Counted from the stretch's first letter, positions 17,103 to 27,941 are shown. The stretch is DNA of 64,000 nucleotides from Lachnospiraceae bacterium (GCA_021770785.1 JAETQH010000005.1:54817-118816); one strand, 5' to 3'. Numbers and translations are program-made. Notes: generated by a model not told the origin, from the sequence alone.

Positions 17103-19229
17103 TTACTGAACTATGACATTATTTTCTGTCGTATCAACCGCTTTGCTTTTTTTGCTGCGAAATCCAACGCTTGTTGCACAAATTAGTTTGTCAAATACCA
17201 TAAACATTGCTGGCAAAATAAACGCAACTACCAACAAGCTGACTACAGCACCTCTTGCAAGCAGCATACAAAGGGAGCTTATCATATCAATACTTGAATA
17301 AACACCTACACCGAATGTTGCTGCAAAGAAGCTCAATGCACTTACAAATACTGACTGCAGAGAACTATTCAATGCTGTGATAACAGAATCACGTTTTCCT
17401 GCCCCTTTGTTCCTTTCCCTCTTATACTTATTTGTCATCAGAATTGCATAATCCACCGTTGCTCCTAACTGAATGGTTCCTATTACAATAGAAGCAATAA
17501 ACGGAAGAACCGTTCCCGTATAATGCGGAATCCCCATATTAATAAAAATCGCAAACTCAATTACCGATACCAGAATAACCGGAAGTGAAATTGATTTTAA
17601 AACAATCGCAATAATAATGAAAATTAATATAATAGACACCGCATTGACTGTCTTAAAATCCTTATCGGTAATCGTAATCAAATCCTCGGTACAGGGCGCT
17701 TCCCCAATCAGCATAGCCGTTTCATCATAATTCTTGATAATTTTCCGGATTGTATCACACTGCTCATTTACCTCATCGCTTCCTGTCTTATATTCAGACA
17801 TCACATATATCATCTGATATTTCCCGTTATCCAGCATTTCTTTGATATCACCTGGAATTATTTCCTTAGGTATGGTCGGCCCTAATATTGAGTTCATACC
17901 CATCGCAAGTTTTACCCCTTTGACATCTGCGATTTCATTTTCCATATTTCTGGCAGCCTTTGAGTTTAAATCACTGCTTGCTAAAATCACATGAGTTGCA
18001 CCCATCTGAGAATCATTTTCCAGTGCATTTCCGGCTTTTACGCTCTCAAGATTTTCCGGAAGCGTTCCCATAAGGTCATAGTACACTTCATTATGGCTCT
18101 GCCCATAATATGCCGGGCCTAAAATGATTACAAAGAGCAGCAGAAATACCCAGAAATATTTCGTGACAAACTTCCCTGTCCTTCCCAGATCCGGCATCAA
18201 TGCTCTATGTCTTGTTTTTTCAATCCATTTATCACATACCAGCATCATAGACGGCAAAATAGTAACACATCCAAGTACTCCAAATACCACTCCCTTTGCC
18301 ATAACAATACCTAAGTCCATACCAAGGGTAAATGTCATAAAACACATTGCTAAGAAACCTGCAACTGTTGTGATAGAACTTCCTACCACGGATGTCAATG
18401 TCTGGGAAATGGCATGTGCCATGGCACGCTCTTTATCCCCCGGATATCGTTCCTGGTTTTCCTGATAACTGTGCCATAAGAAAATAGAATAATCCATCGT
18501 GACCGCTAACTGAAGAACCGCTGCTAATGCCTGCGTAACAAAGGAAATCTCTCCTGCAATAAAATTTGTACCAAGATTATAAACGATTGCCATACCAATA
18601 CTGAGCAGGAAAATTACCGGTATCAGGAACGAATCCATTGTGAGCGCCAATACCAATGCGGACAATCCTGCTGCAATCACAACATACATGATAACCTCAC
18701 TGTTACAGATTTTCTTGATATCCGCAACCACTGCTGACATTCCGCTTAAGAGACACTGCTCATCTGTCAGTCCACGGATTTCGTCAATAGCATCTAAGGT
18801 TTCATCCGCTGACATGGAGGTATCAAAGGTAATAATCATTAACTGACTTCCCGTATCTGCGTTCTTTAATGCCTCCTGCAAATCCTGTGGCATGACGTTC
18901 ATCGGAACAGAAATATCTGCGATTGCACCATACCAGAGAACCTGTTTCACATGGTCAATCTCTTTTAGCTTACTCTCCAGCTGAACAATCTCTTTTTCCT
19001 CCATGCCATCTATCACGGCAACGGAAAAAGCCCCTGTTCCGAATTCATCCAGTAAAATTTCCTGCCCCTTCATAGTTTCAATGTCTCCGGGCAGATACGA
19101 TAAAATATCGTAGTTAATCCTTGTATTCATATAACAAATTCCTGTTGGTATCAAAAGCAAAAAACTTAAAATCAGGATTGGTATACGATATTTTACAATC
19201 CATTTCCCAAACTTAATCATCTCTTTCAT
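17103..19229 (-). CDS. MMPL/RND-superfamily exporter
   Basis: Two internally duplicated 6-TM halves; VTMDYSIFLWHSYQE and GATVDYAILMTNKYK MMPL motifs. Confidence 0.93.
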   Translation of the reverse strand: MKEMIKFGKWIVKYRIPILILSFLLLIPTGICYMNTRINYDILSYLPGDIETMKGQEILLDEFGTGAFSVAVIDGMEEKEIVQLESKLKEIDHVKQVLWYGAIADISVPMNVMPQDLQEALKNADTGSQLMIITFDTSMSADETLDAIDEIRGLTDEQCLLSGMSAVVADIKKICNSEVIMYVVIAAGLSALVLALTMDSFLIPVIFLLSIGMAIVYNLGTNFIAGEISFVTQALAAVLQLAVTMDYSIFLWHSYQENQERYPGDKERAMAHAISQTLTSVVGSSITTVAGFLAMCFMTFTLGMDLGIVMAKGVVFGVLGCVTILPSMMLVCDKWIEKTRHRALMPDLGRTGKFVTKYFWVFLLLFVIILGPAYYGQSHNEVYYDLMGTLPENLESVKAGNALENDSQMGATHVILASSDLNSKAARNMENEIADVKGVKLAMGMNSILGPTIPKEIIPGDIKEMLDNGKYQMIYVMSEYKTGSDEVNEQCDTIRKIIKNYDETAMLIGEAPCTEDLITITDKDFKTVNAVSIILIFIIIAIVLKSISLPVILVSVIEFAIFINMGIPHYTGTVLPFIASIVIGTIQLGATVDYAILMTNKYKRERNKGAGKRDSVITALNSSLQSVFVSALSFFAATFGVGVYSSIDMISSLCMLLARGAVVSLLVVAFILPAMFMVFDKLICATSVGFRSKKSKAVDTTENNVIVQ

Positions 19230-19261
19230 CTCTTTCTTTTATTTTTTCTATGTAGTTTACT

Positions 19262-19303
19262 ATAAAAAAAAAGATTGAATATGAACATATTCAATCTTTT
19301 TTA
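19262..19303 (-). terminator. intrinsic terminator downstream of PadR/HAAS/DUF4097 operon or 5' of MMPL gene
   Basis: aaaaaaaagattgaatatg-aaca-tattcaatcttttttat. Confidence 0.6.
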
Positions 19304-19393
19304 TCTGTATCAAATCGATATACGCATTGACCAAATTGTCTATTTAAAATTACAACTTTCCCAAAATGTATTTTTTCTCTCACCATCCCTATT

Positions 19394-20290
19394 TTATTGA
19401 AAATCCACATCAATATTGCCCATTCCACAGTCTAAATCAATGGTTCCGACAGCTCCGGCGTTTTCTGTCTTTTTCGTTCCGGACAAATCGGAATAGGTGG
19501 TCCCGTTGATCTCTATCCTTCCTAATCCGCAGGAAATATTGTAATTGTAGTCTGTCTCTTTTCCATCCAGTTCAATTTCCATCTCACCCATACCACAATG
19601 CCCCTTGATATTGCCTGTGACCTTGCCCGTAAAAGTAAGATTTCCCACACCGCATTCTAATTTCACATCCCGGTACTCACCGTCCTCTATCTCGACATTT
19701 CCGGCTCCGATGACGGCCTCTAATTTCTTTAGCACTGTCAGTTTCTCTGCTTTAAAATCTCCTGCTCCCACGTTAATCTCCATATTTTCACAGGAAATTT
19801 CATCAAATGACATCCCTCCCGCCATTGCCCCGGTATTGATGGTAACCATATCAAAAGAAGCCCCTTTGGGAATGGAAACCACAATCTTTGGGCTGTTATT
19901 AAAGTGGTGGCTCCTCGTGTCATAGCTTACCGTTAAAGTGGTGTCATCCAGAAAACAGCTGTAATATTTCTCGTTCCCCCGCAGTAACTCCACTCCGATA
20001 TTTTCAGAATCCGCAGAAGCTTCTACCTGCAATTCTGCCGCATCAATATTGAACTTGATATTTTTAACCTCCGCTAAGGGAATCTCCCAGTCCGCCTCGT
20101 CAAGGATTTCCCCGGATTCTCCCTGATAATAAATACCGTGGTATCCCACATGCCAGTCGCCATACACCAGTTCCCCATTTTCCCATATACCGCTTCCCCC
20201 TCCCATCAGGGATGCAATACCACAGAGCAGAATTCCGAGTCCTGCCAGCACCGCTACCACAATCAGACTAATTTTCGTAAATTTTTTCAT
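19394..20290 (-). CDS. DUF4097-type beta-strand repeat protein, membrane anchored
   Basis: N-terminal TM then repeated ...INVGAGDFKAEKLTVLKKLEAVIGAGNVEIEDGEYRDVKLECGVGNLTFTGKVTGNIKGHCGMGEMEIEL. Confidence 0.88.
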   Translation of the reverse strand: MKKFTKISLIVVAVLAGLGILLCGIASLMGGGSGIWENGELVYGDWHVGYHGIYYQGESGEILDEADWEIPLAEVKNIKFNIDAAELQVEASADSENIGVELLRGNEKYYSCFLDDTTLTVSYDTRSHHFNNSPKIVVSIPKGASFDMVTINTGAMAGGMSFDEISCENMEINVGAGDFKAEKLTVLKKLEAVIGAGNVEIEDGEYRDVKLECGVGNLTFTGKVTGNIKGHCGMGEMEIELDGKETDYNYNISCGLGRIEINGTTYSDLSGTKKTENAGAVGTIDLDCGMGNIDVDFQ

Positions 20291-20964
20291 AACGCATTCT
20301 CCTTTCTCTTTTCAAAGGGTTTTTTGCACAATTTTGCAATCCCCTGAAACGCCCAGGGCAGAAATCCACCGAAAAGCCACACGGTCAGCACTATCATCAA
20401 CAATCCCAGCGCCAGCATAATAAGACCTGTGCCTATCAGACCGATCCCCACCACCGGCTCTCCGCCAAAAACTGCGACAAAGCCGCCGCCTGCCAATGCA
20501 AAGCCTACTATCACAAATGCCGCCATCACTGCCACCACTGCGATGGCAACTCCCAACAGCACCCCCACTACCGTAAACAGCACGCAGATAATCGCCAACA
20601 GCACCATAAGCCAGATAGGACTCGTCAATATCAGAACTGTAATGGTAAGCGCCGACCAGCCGCTTTTATTCCCCTTTTGCTGTCCCTGCAAATTCTGTAT
20701 GGTATGGTTGACATTACGGTAGTATTCCGCATCGCGTTTTGCCATACTGTTATAGTAGCTGCCGTTTCCCTCCAGCCCCAGGTTCTTTCGGATGCTCTCC
20801 GCCACCTTTCCGGGAGATTCTAACTCCGCCACGATGGCATCCTCATTTTCTTCCCCCGCATCTTCAAAATAACTGCGGTAATATGCCAGGGCATCTGCTT
20901 TTTCTTCTTCCGATATACCGGACAGAAGTTGTTCTAACTGTCTTAAAAATTCTTCTTTTTTCAT
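20287..20964 (-). CDS. DUF1700/HAAS-domain membrane protein
   Basis: MKKEEFLRQLEQLLSGISEEEKADALAYYRSYFEDAGEENEDAIVAELESPGKVAESIRKNLGL then multiple TM segments. Overlaps the DUF4097 gene start. Confidence 0.88.
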   Translation of the reverse strand: MKKEEFLRQLEQLLSGISEEEKADALAYYRSYFEDAGEENEDAIVAELESPGKVAESIRKNLGLEGNGSYYNSMAKRDAEYYRNVNHTIQNLQGQQKGNKSGWSALTITVLILTSPIWLMVLLAIICVLFTVVGVLLGVAIAVVAVMAAFVIVGFALAGGGFVAVFGGEPVVGIGLIGTGLIMLALGLLMIVLTVWLFGGFLPWAFQGIAKLCKKPFEKRKENAL

Positions 20965-21057
20965 CTGCTCAACCAATTCCTTCCCATTCCTGCCGGAATA
21001 TTTTTTCAATGTCTTCCGGGCTTTTTCTGCCGGATTTTTTTCAATGTCTTCCACGGT

Positions 21058-21369
21058 TCACTCGGCAAACAGCATGGATATTTTAGTGGAATAATCCTCC
21101 CACTCCCTGCGGTACTCTGTCAGCTTCTCCCTGCCAGGGTCCGTTATCTTATAATAACGCCGGTTTCTGCCGCCGCACTCCATATCATAGACTATCAGGT
21201 TACCGTCTTTCTGAAGCCTCCTTAACACGGGATAAAGCGTGGACTCCGACACCTCGATGGCCCGCCGCACATCCTGGGTAATCTTGTATCCATAGGTACC
21301 CTCTTCTTCCTTTGACACAACCGCCAGGACAATCGCATCTAACAATGCGGCTCCTGTATTAAATACCAT
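21058..21369 (-). CDS. PadR family transcriptional regulator
   Basis: EEGTYGYKITQDVRRAIEVSESTLYPVLRRLQKDGNLIVYDMECGGRNRRYYKITDPGREKL. Confidence 0.92.
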   Translation of the reverse strand: MVFNTGAALLDAIVLAVVSKEEEGTYGYKITQDVRRAIEVSESTLYPVLRRLQKDGNLIVYDMECGGRNRRYYKITDPGREKLTEYRREWEDYSTKISMLFAE

Positions 21370-21436
21370 ACAGATATCCCCTCTTTCTCTAGTTTTTATA
21401 ATATTACTTTTTCTTCAATATTATTTCTTTATCAAT

Positions 21437-21466
21437 ACTATATATTATATAATATAATTTTGTCAA
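21437..21466 (-). promoter_or_regulatory. putative sigma-A promoter of the padR operon
   Basis: Minus strand TTGACA - 18 nt - TATAGT. Confidence 0.55.
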
Positions 21467-21483
21467 TACTATTTTTTCAAATA

Positions 21484-21569
21484 ATCGGGTGAAGAAGAAT
21501 TTTTCCCTGCTCGCTGCGCCGGGTGCGGGCAGCTCTTGCTGCTTCCTTCCTCTCCGCACCCGTGTGCAT
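21484..21569 (+). repeat. two-stem intergenic element, copy 2 (diverged, stems covary)
   Basis: atcgggtgaagaagaatttttccctgctcgctgcgcc-GGGTGCGG-GCAGCtcttGCTGC-ttccttcctct-CCGCACCC-gtgtgcat. Confidence 0.8.
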
Positions 21570-21580
21570 TAAAAAAGACT

Positions 21581-21612
21581 GCTGTAAAACTCTTTCATTT
21601 TACAACAGCCTT
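21581..21612 (-). terminator. intrinsic terminator of the degV-like gene
   Basis: ctgctgtaaaa-ctctttca-ttttacaacag hairpin; on the minus strand it is followed by tcttttttaatg. Confidence 0.7.
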
Positions 21613-21624
21613 AGAAAAACAAAG

Positions 21625-22524
21625 CTATACATCTGCCCGCCGGATAATTCCAACGCCAATGGGGTGCGGACCTGTGTGGACGCCGATGGTGGCTCCTATC
21701 TGGAATATTTCTATCTCCTCAATGCCGAGACGCTCCCGGACTAAATCCCGCAGCATTTCCTTAAAACGGCATGCCTCTTCATAGTCATAGCCATAACCCA
21801 CCGCAAAGCTGTACTCTCCCGGCTCTGCTTTTACCTCGTCTAAATAGGCTTTCAGCATTTCCACCACCTTCGCCATGGACTTTTCCCGGTTTCTGGCAAT
21901 ACCTGAATTATGGATTTCCCCGGTCTTTAAGGTAATCAGAGGTTTGATTTTCAATGCGCTGCCCGCAAGCCCCGCCAGCTTTCCGATGCGCCCGCCGTGT
22001 TTTAGATAATCAATACTTGCAATCGTAAAGAAAATTCTTCCGCTCTCCCGGATTTCCAGAATCCGTCTTACCAGACGCTCATACTCCCATCCTAAGTCCC
22101 GCAGACGGCACGCCTCTAATACATAAAGCCCCTGCAGCACCGTATTTACGGTGGCATCAATAACGGTAAGCTTCGCTTCCGGATACTGCTCTAAAATCAT
22201 GTCCTTTGCCGTGTTTGCCGACTGCATGGAACCACTGAATTTCGTGGTAATACAGATACAAATCATAGCCGTTCCCTCTTTTGCCAGCGGCTCAAATACC
22301 CGGTAATAATCGTCTACGGAGGGCATGGAGGTTTTCGGGAATACTGTGGGATTGTCTACCATCTTCTGATAAAATTCCCGGATGTCTAACTCTTCCATCT
22401 CTTTTAAATAAGTTTCACTGTCAAAAGAAACATAAAAAGGCACTACCTTGATATCCCGCGCCTCCGTCAGTTTTTTCGGGAGGTCACAGGAACCGTCACT
22501 GATAATCTGAATCTTTTCCTGCAT
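21625..22524 (-). CDS. DegV family fatty-acid-binding protein
   Basis: IISDGSCDLPKKLTEARDIKVVPFYVSFDSETY...FPKTSMPSVDDYYRVF...YGYDYEEACRF...IGATIGVHTGPHPIGVGII. Confidence 0.92.
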   Translation of the reverse strand: MQEKIQIISDGSCDLPKKLTEARDIKVVPFYVSFDSETYLKEMEELDIREFYQKMVDNPTVFPKTSMPSVDDYYRVFEPLAKEGTAMICICITTKFSGSMQSANTAKDMILEQYPEAKLTVIDATVNTVLQGLYVLEACRLRDLGWEYERLVRRILEIRESGRIFFTIASIDYLKHGGRIGKLAGLAGSALKIKPLITLKTGEIHNSGIARNREKSMAKVVEMLKAYLDEVKAEPGEYSFAVGYGYDYEEACRFKEMLRDLVRERLGIEEIEIFQIGATIGVHTGPHPIGVGIIRRADV

Positions 22525-22594
22525 AATTTATCCAACTTTCCACATTTTTCGCCTGCACGTGGCACTATATCCACAGATGCAGCCCTTATATCAC

Positions 22595-23201
22595 CTATAC
22601 ACGAAATTTGTTGCCGTATATTTCTTCTATCTTACCATAAATATAACCTTTTTTTAAGTACCTCATGCCAAAAATTTTATAAACTTTTGCCCACAAAATC
22701 CCATTTTCAGAAAAAAGCGGTGTCCACAGTTTCAAATGTCCGTGAACGCCGCTTTCTTCTCTTCTTTTAAACCAAAATTCGTGGTTTGCAAGGAACAGAT
22801 ACGTAACGTCAGTACACCATTTTTGATTCACTTTATTCGCAGTGAAGTCCTGTTTCAGCTTATTTTCAAATACCTTGTGCGGCTTTCCTCGTTCATAACC
22901 CGGTTTTTTCGGGCGGACGATGGAACGCAGACTGAGTTCTGTGTTCATATATTTGTGTATGATCGTGGGGCTGTAATCATATCCCCTGCGTGCCAGATAA
23001 ACCGTCATGCTCCGGTAGCCGAGAATTCCATTGATTTAATTGGGCTTTTGATTGGCATTCTTTGCTGAATTCGCAGCACCACTTCGAAATGCTGGCTTTG
23101 GATACACCGTATTCTGTGGTGATACTTTTGTAGGTGCGTCCTTCTTCCGCATGAAGACGGGCAATCTTCTTTTTAAATTCGGGTGTATAATTTTGTAGCA
23201 T
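22595..23201 (-). pseudogene. degenerate IS3-family (IS150-like) transposase remnant
   Basis: OrfA-like MLQNYTPEFKKKIARLHAEEGRTYKSITTEYGVSKASISKWCCEFSKECQ (22977-23201), then out-of-frame truncated OrfB-like YLARRGYDYSPTIIHKYMNTELSLRSIVRPKKPGYERGKPHKVFENKLKQDFTANKVNQKWCTDVTYLFL. Confidence 0.85.
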
Positions 23202-23407
23202 AATAAGTACCTCTTTTCTGGTTATTTTCAGTATATTTCATTAGCCACTCCTGTTACAACTTTATTATAGCATATCAGACTTTCACCCGTTAGAGCGCGC
23301 CATGGCGCGCAAACAAATGGCGAGACAGCCGAAACTGTCTCGCTGTTAATGTCAGTTTTTTGGGAAAAACTTTGAGGCACTGACATGAGTTTTTATTTGT
23401 TTATGAA

Positions 23408-24178
23408 CTAACGTGAAAAAAATAATATGACTGCCCCTAATACCACGAGCACGATCCCTGTTGCCCTGTTGAGAGTCTTCGGCGATGCCTTATTGGCAAA
23501 CACAGCTGCAATTCTCGCCCAGAGAAACGTAAATACCACACACAGCGTAAAAACCACCCAGTCCGGCGGACCGCTGATGGCAAAATGGGAGCACGCCCCG
23601 GTGAATGCGGTAAACGCCATAATAAAGACGCTTGTCCCCACTGCGGTTTTCAGTTCATACCCCAGCACCGTCGTTAAAATCAACAACATCATCATACCGC
23701 CCCCGGCGCCCACAAACCCACAGATAAAACCTATCAGAATGCCGCACACTACAGACTGTACCGCCCGCTTTTTCGCAGAAACGTCCTGCATGGCTTCTTT
23801 CGTGGTCATCACGGGTCTTACGATGAATTTGATTCCCAACAGGAAGGTCATAAATACAGAAAAATTTCCCATGGTTGCGGGGGGAATGAGGCTGGCAACA
23901 TAACTTCCCACCACGGTGAAAACCAATACGCTCACCATCATAATGAAGCCGTTTTTAATATCCAGATTTTTATTTTTTCCATAGGTGTATGCGGAAATGG
24001 CGCTTGCCAGCACGTCCGATGACAATGCAATCCCCACTGCCAGATACGGGTCCATATCAAGAAACGTAATCAGCATCGGGCTGATGACAGCGGCGGCGCT
24101 CATGCCTGCGAAGCCTGTTCCCAGCCCCGCACCCATACCCGCAAAAAAGGTTATTATCACCGTTAATAAAATACCCAT
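23408..24178 (-). CDS. TauE/SafE family sulfite exporter / anion permease
   Basis: GMGAGLGTGFAGMSAAAVISPMLITFLDMDPYLAVGIALSSDVLAS and GFICGFVGAGGGMMMLLILTTVLGYELKTAVGTSVFIM. Confidence 0.9.
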   Translation of the reverse strand: MGILLTVIITFFAGMGAGLGTGFAGMSAAAVISPMLITFLDMDPYLAVGIALSSDVLASAISAYTYGKNKNLDIKNGFIMMVSVLVFTVVGSYVASLIPPATMGNFSVFMTFLLGIKFIVRPVMTTKEAMQDVSAKKRAVQSVVCGILIGFICGFVGAGGGMMMLLILTTVLGYELKTAVGTSVFIMAFTAFTGACSHFAISGPPDWVVFTLCVVFTFLWARIAAVFANKASPKTLNRATGIVLVVLGAVILFFSR

Positions 24179-24195
24179 ATTACTTCATCTTTCTG

Positions 24196-25587
24196 TTATA
24201 ATTCACAGTTGTTTACCGTACGTGGGAAGGGAATTACGTCACGGATATTAGACATTCCTGTGAGATACATCACACAGCGCTCAAAGCCCAGACCGAAGCC
24301 TGCATGTCTTGCAGAACCGTATTTCCGGAGGTCTAAATAGAAATCATAGTCCTCTTCTTTTAAGCCAAGCTCGCCTATTCTTGCCAGCAGCTTCTCGTAG
24401 TCATCCTCTCTCTGGCTGCCCCCGATAATCTCTCCAATCCCCGGCACTAAACAGTCCACAGCCGCAACGGTTTTTCCGTCCTCGTTGAGCTTCATGTAGA
24501 ATGCCTTAATCTCCTTCGGATAGTCCGTCACAAATACCGGGCGTTTGTACACTTCCTCTGTCAGGTAACGCTCATGCTCGGTCTGCAAATCGGCGCCCCA
24601 GGACACCTTGTATTCAAATTTATCATTGTGTTTCTCTAAAATTTCGATTGTTTCCGTATAAGTCACACGGGCAAAATCAGAATTCACCACATTATTCAAA
24701 CGCTCCAGCAGGCCTTTGTCAATAAAGTTATTGAAAAATGCCATTTCCTCCGGCGCATGTTCCAGCACATAGCTGATGATATATTTTAACATGTTTTCCG
24801 CCAGCATCATATCATCCTCTAAATCCGCAAAGGCAATCTCCGGCTCAATCATCCAGAACTCCGCCGCATGTCTGGTGGTGTTGGAATTTTCTGCACGGAA
24901 CGTCGGCCCAAAGGTATAGATATTCTTAAATGCCATGGCATAAGTCTCACCGTTTAACTGGCCGCTGACGGTTAAATTTGTGGGCTTGTTAAAGAAATCC
25001 CTGCTGAAATCTACTGTTCCGTCCTCATTCTTCGGAATATTATTTAAATCCATGGTGGTTACCTGGAACATCTCTCCTGCGCCCTCACAGTCACTTCCGG
25101 TAATCAGCGGAGTGTGGACATACACGAAATCCCTCTCCTGGAAAAATTTGTGAATCGCATATGCTATCAGGGAACGCACCCGAAACACTGCCTCAAAGGT
25201 GTTGGTTCTCGGCCTTAAATGAGAAATGGTTCTTAAGTATTCAAAGCTGTGCTTCTTTTTCTGTAACGGGTAGTCCGGCGTGGAAGCTCCCTCTAGCACA
25301 ATCGCTGCCGCCTGGATTTCAAAGGGCTGCTTGGTTCCCGGAGTTGCCACCATTTTTCCTGTGACAATAATTGCCGCACCGACATTTAATTTTTCCACTT
25401 CTGCAAAATTCTCAAGCACATCGGAATATACAACCTGCACCGGCTCAAAAAAAGTACCGTCATTTACCACAATAAATCCAAAGTTTTTGGAATTACGAAT
25501 ACTTCTGACCCAGCCGCCCACGGTGACTTCCTGGTCAATATATTCCTCCTGCTTACGGAATAAATCCCTTATATTTACCATATCCAT
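24196..25587 (-). CDS. asnS: asparagine--tRNA ligase
   Basis: [34 protein letters not shown]; class II motifs [71 protein letters not shown]. Confidence 0.95.
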   Translation of the reverse strand: MDMVNIRDLFRKQEEYIDQEVTVGGWVRSIRNSKNFGFIVVNDGTFFEPVQVVYSDVLENFAEVEKLNVGAAIIVTGKMVATPGTKQPFEIQAAAIVLEGASTPDYPLQKKKHSFEYLRTISHLRPRTNTFEAVFRVRSLIAYAIHKFFQERDFVYVHTPLITGSDCEGAGEMFQVTTMDLNNIPKNEDGTVDFSRDFFNKPTNLTVSGQLNGETYAMAFKNIYTFGPTFRAENSNTTRHAAEFWMIEPEIAFADLEDDMMLAENMLKYIISYVLEHAPEEMAFFNNFIDKGLLERLNNVVNSDFARVTYTETIEILEKHNDKFEYKVSWGADLQTEHERYLTEEVYKRPVFVTDYPKEIKAFYMKLNEDGKTVAAVDCLVPGIGEIIGGSQREDDYEKLLARIGELGLKEEDYDFYLDLRKYGSARHAGFGLGFERCVMYLTGMSNIRDVIPFPRTVNNCEL

Positions 25588-25690
25588 ACTTGTTCCTCCT
25601 AAAAAATAATCTAATCCCTGTTTTCTATCTTATCCGCCTGCCGGGAAAAAGTCAATAACTCCCATCCCCGGCAGACAAAAACTGCCTCTT

Positions 25691-26938
25691 TTATTTTTCG
25701 GTACTGTCGGTTTCGGTAAGCGTTTCTTCTGTGCTTTCGACGGAAGCGTCCGCTGCATTTGTCTCCGTCACCGTGGCTGTTTCCCGTATCTTATCTAATG
25801 CAAGATTGTCCACATAAATCTGTCTTAAATATGCCTCGCCGTAAGCTGCGTCGTCATAACCGTACTGCTGATACAGCGCTTCCTCAGAAGCAAATCCGTT
25901 ATTGCTGATTAAATTCTGAATATAAGTGGCGTACCCCTCTTCATCTAAGGTCACATTTTCTTTCTCCGCAATGGCTTCCATGATGAACTCTAAGGAAATG
26001 TTCTGCTCCATGCCGCTCTTCCACTCTTCTCTGGCTTCCTCTAAGGTTCTTCCGTAATTGGTGCTGAGATACTCTTCTAACTTGGACGCATCCCCTGCTA
26101 AGTAGTTATTCACAAACTGGGTCTGATAGTCATTCACCCTTGCATTAAGATAATCCTCCGGTATCTCCACGGTACAGTTTTCCAACAGGTAATTGTGGAT
26201 TGCACTGTAGGTATCGGACAGCTTTGTGCTCTCTGCGGCACGCTCTAAATAGGTCTGCATCTGTGCATACATATCCTCCACCGTGTCTGCGTTAAACTGC
26301 TCTTTCGCAAAAGCGTCATCCACATCGGCTAATTCCATTTCTTTCTGAACGGAATTTACGGTAAAGGTAAATACCACTGCTTTTCCCGCTAAATTTTCCG
26401 CCTGGTAATTCTCCGGGAAAGTCACGTCACAGTCAATCACGTCTCCCACGGAGGCTCCCTTCAGCCCCTCGGTAAAGCCCTCGATATACCCTGTGGTGCC
26501 GTCAGCGGAAGAGTTATTGTAAACATCAATGTTCTGGCTCTCTGCGGTTCCGCCCTCAAAAGCCTCCCCGTCTAATTTTCCCACATAGTCCACATTTACA
26601 ATATCGCCCTCTTCTATGGTAGTTTTTGTTTCATCCGGCTTATAGAACGGACCGTAATTGGAGAATATCTGTGCGAAATACTCCTTAACCTCCTGCTCAC
26701 CCACCTGATAATCCCCATCGATGGTAACCTCCATATTGTTATAATCGCAAAGGGTTACATAATCAGAAGCCTTTATATCGAAAGAAGGACTTTCATAACC
26801 TGAAACACCTGTATTTTCCGTAGATTCCACACTCTCTGTTGCAGAAACCTTATCCTCTGTATTTTTGCTGTCTCCGCATCCGACAACAGAAACTGCCATC
26901 ATGGTGCTAAGTAAAAGCACTACTATTTTCTTTTTCAT
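25691..26938 (-). CDS. lipoprotein with FKBP-type PPIase and trigger-factor-C-like domain
   Basis: MKKKIVVLLLSTMMAVSVVGCGDS lipobox; EGDIVNVDYVGKLDGEAFEGGTAESQNIDV...FIEGFTEGLKGASVGDVIDCDVTFPENY. Confidence 0.88.
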   Translation of the reverse strand: MKKKIVVLLLSTMMAVSVVGCGDSKNTEDKVSATESVESTENTGVSGYESPSFDIKASDYVTLCDYNNMEVTIDGDYQVGEQEVKEYFAQIFSNYGPFYKPDETKTTIEEGDIVNVDYVGKLDGEAFEGGTAESQNIDVYNNSSADGTTGYIEGFTEGLKGASVGDVIDCDVTFPENYQAENLAGKAVVFTFTVNSVQKEMELADVDDAFAKEQFNADTVEDMYAQMQTYLERAAESTKLSDTYSAIHNYLLENCTVEIPEDYLNARVNDYQTQFVNNYLAGDASKLEEYLSTNYGRTLEEAREEWKSGMEQNISLEFIMEAIAEKENVTLDEEGYATYIQNLISNNGFASEEALYQQYGYDDAAYGEAYLRQIYVDNLALDKIRETATVTETNAADASVESTEETLTETDSTEK

Positions 26939-27146
26939 TTTCTCTCGTTTCCTTTCCAAGCCGGCTGCATTTTTCCTTCTCAAAACGCAGCTTGTCTATA
27001 CGCTAACTTTATTAACATACCATAGTTTTTCCTAAAAGGAAAGCCATCACACAAAGTTTTAACAAACTTTTCAAAGTTTTAAGATTGCTTTTTCAAAAAA
27101 TCAATGCTACAATAAAACGTAGACTGAATTTTAGGGAGGATAAACC

Positions 27147-27662
27147 ATGAATACCGTTACGATTGTTTTATTGGTCATTTTAGCCATACTCATCGTTGGA
27201 CTTATTGTACTTTATTTTCTTGGCAAAAAGGCACAAAAAAAGAAAGCAGAGCAGGACGAGCAATTAGCCGCGGCCGCACAGACTGTCACCATGCTGATTA
27301 TAGATAAGAAGCGAATGCGCATTACCGAGGCCGGACTTCCACAGGTGGTTGTAGACCAGACCCCGAAGCTCATGCGCAGAACCAAGCTCCCTATCGTCAA
27401 GGCAAAGGTCGGACCAAAGGTGATGTCTTTGATTGCAGACGAAGCTGTTTTTGATTTAATTCCGTTGAAAAAAGAGGTAAAAGCCACTGTCAGCGGAATC
27501 TACATCACGAAAGTAACCGGTATCCGCGGACCGTTAGAAAAGCCGGAGGGCAAAAAGAGCTGGAGAGCCAGATTAAAAGACAAGGCCACAAAGGCAAGCA
27601 AGGATTTAGAAAAAGAAAAGCAGGAATTAAATAAAGAAAAAGCAAAAAAGAAGAAAAAATAA
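27147..27662 (+). CDS. hypothetical single-TM protein with Lys-rich C-terminus
   Basis: RBS ggaggata before ATG; N-terminal TM; strongly basic C-terminal tail; terminator follows. Confidence 0.8.
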   Translation: MNTVTIVLLVILAILIVGLIVLYFLGKKAQKKKAEQDEQLAAAAQTVTMLIIDKKRMRITEAGLPQVVVDQTPKLMRRTKLPIVKAKVGPKVMSLIADEAVFDLIPLKKEVKATVSGIYITKVTGIRGPLEKPEGKKSWRARLKDKATKASKDLEKEKQELNKEKAKKKKK

Positions 27663-27670
27663 GAACTATG

Positions 27671-27705
27671 AAAAGAGCACCGCAGGCCTGTGGTGCTCTT
27701 TTTGC
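27671..27705. terminator. intrinsic terminator
   Basis: aaaagagcaccgcag-gc-ctgtggtgctcttttt. Confidence 0.85.
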
Positions 27706-27749
27706 TTCATCAGGAATACTTTTAAAACCCATTTTAGCAGGCAACGCCG

Positions 27750-27941
27750 TTACGGCGTAAATTTCAAATCTGCAATATTCTGCACCAGCTGCTGCATCTG
27801 CTCCTTAGACTGCATGCTTCTTGCCGCCTCAATCACCTGTCTTTTTTCTCCCTCCGTCATGGCTGCAAACTGCTCCATGGCCTCTTCATTCATTGCCAGC
27901 CCGAAGCCTAACCCCACAGGAAGCCCGTCTTCTTTTATCAT
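27750..27941 (-). CDS. small conserved-looking protein downstream of spoVAC
   Basis: MIKEDGLPVGLGFGLAMNEEAMEQFAAMTEGEKRQVIEAARSMQSKEQMQQLVQNIADLKFTP; start overlaps spoVAC 3' end by 4 nt. Confidence 0.65.
   Translation of the reverse strand: MIKEDGLPVGLGFGLAMNEEAMEQFAAMTEGEKRQVIEAARSMQSKEQMQQLVQNIADLKFTP

Noticed and set aside
25588-25690. T-box leader upstream of asnS
   Set aside because: The intergenic gap is ~100 bp with a simple hairpin and no visible T-box sequence or Stem I; too short.
27505-27744. 79-aa minus-strand ORF opposite the Lys-rich hypothetical protein
   Set aside because: Antisense shadow of a Lys-rich reading frame and terminator; no supporting signal.
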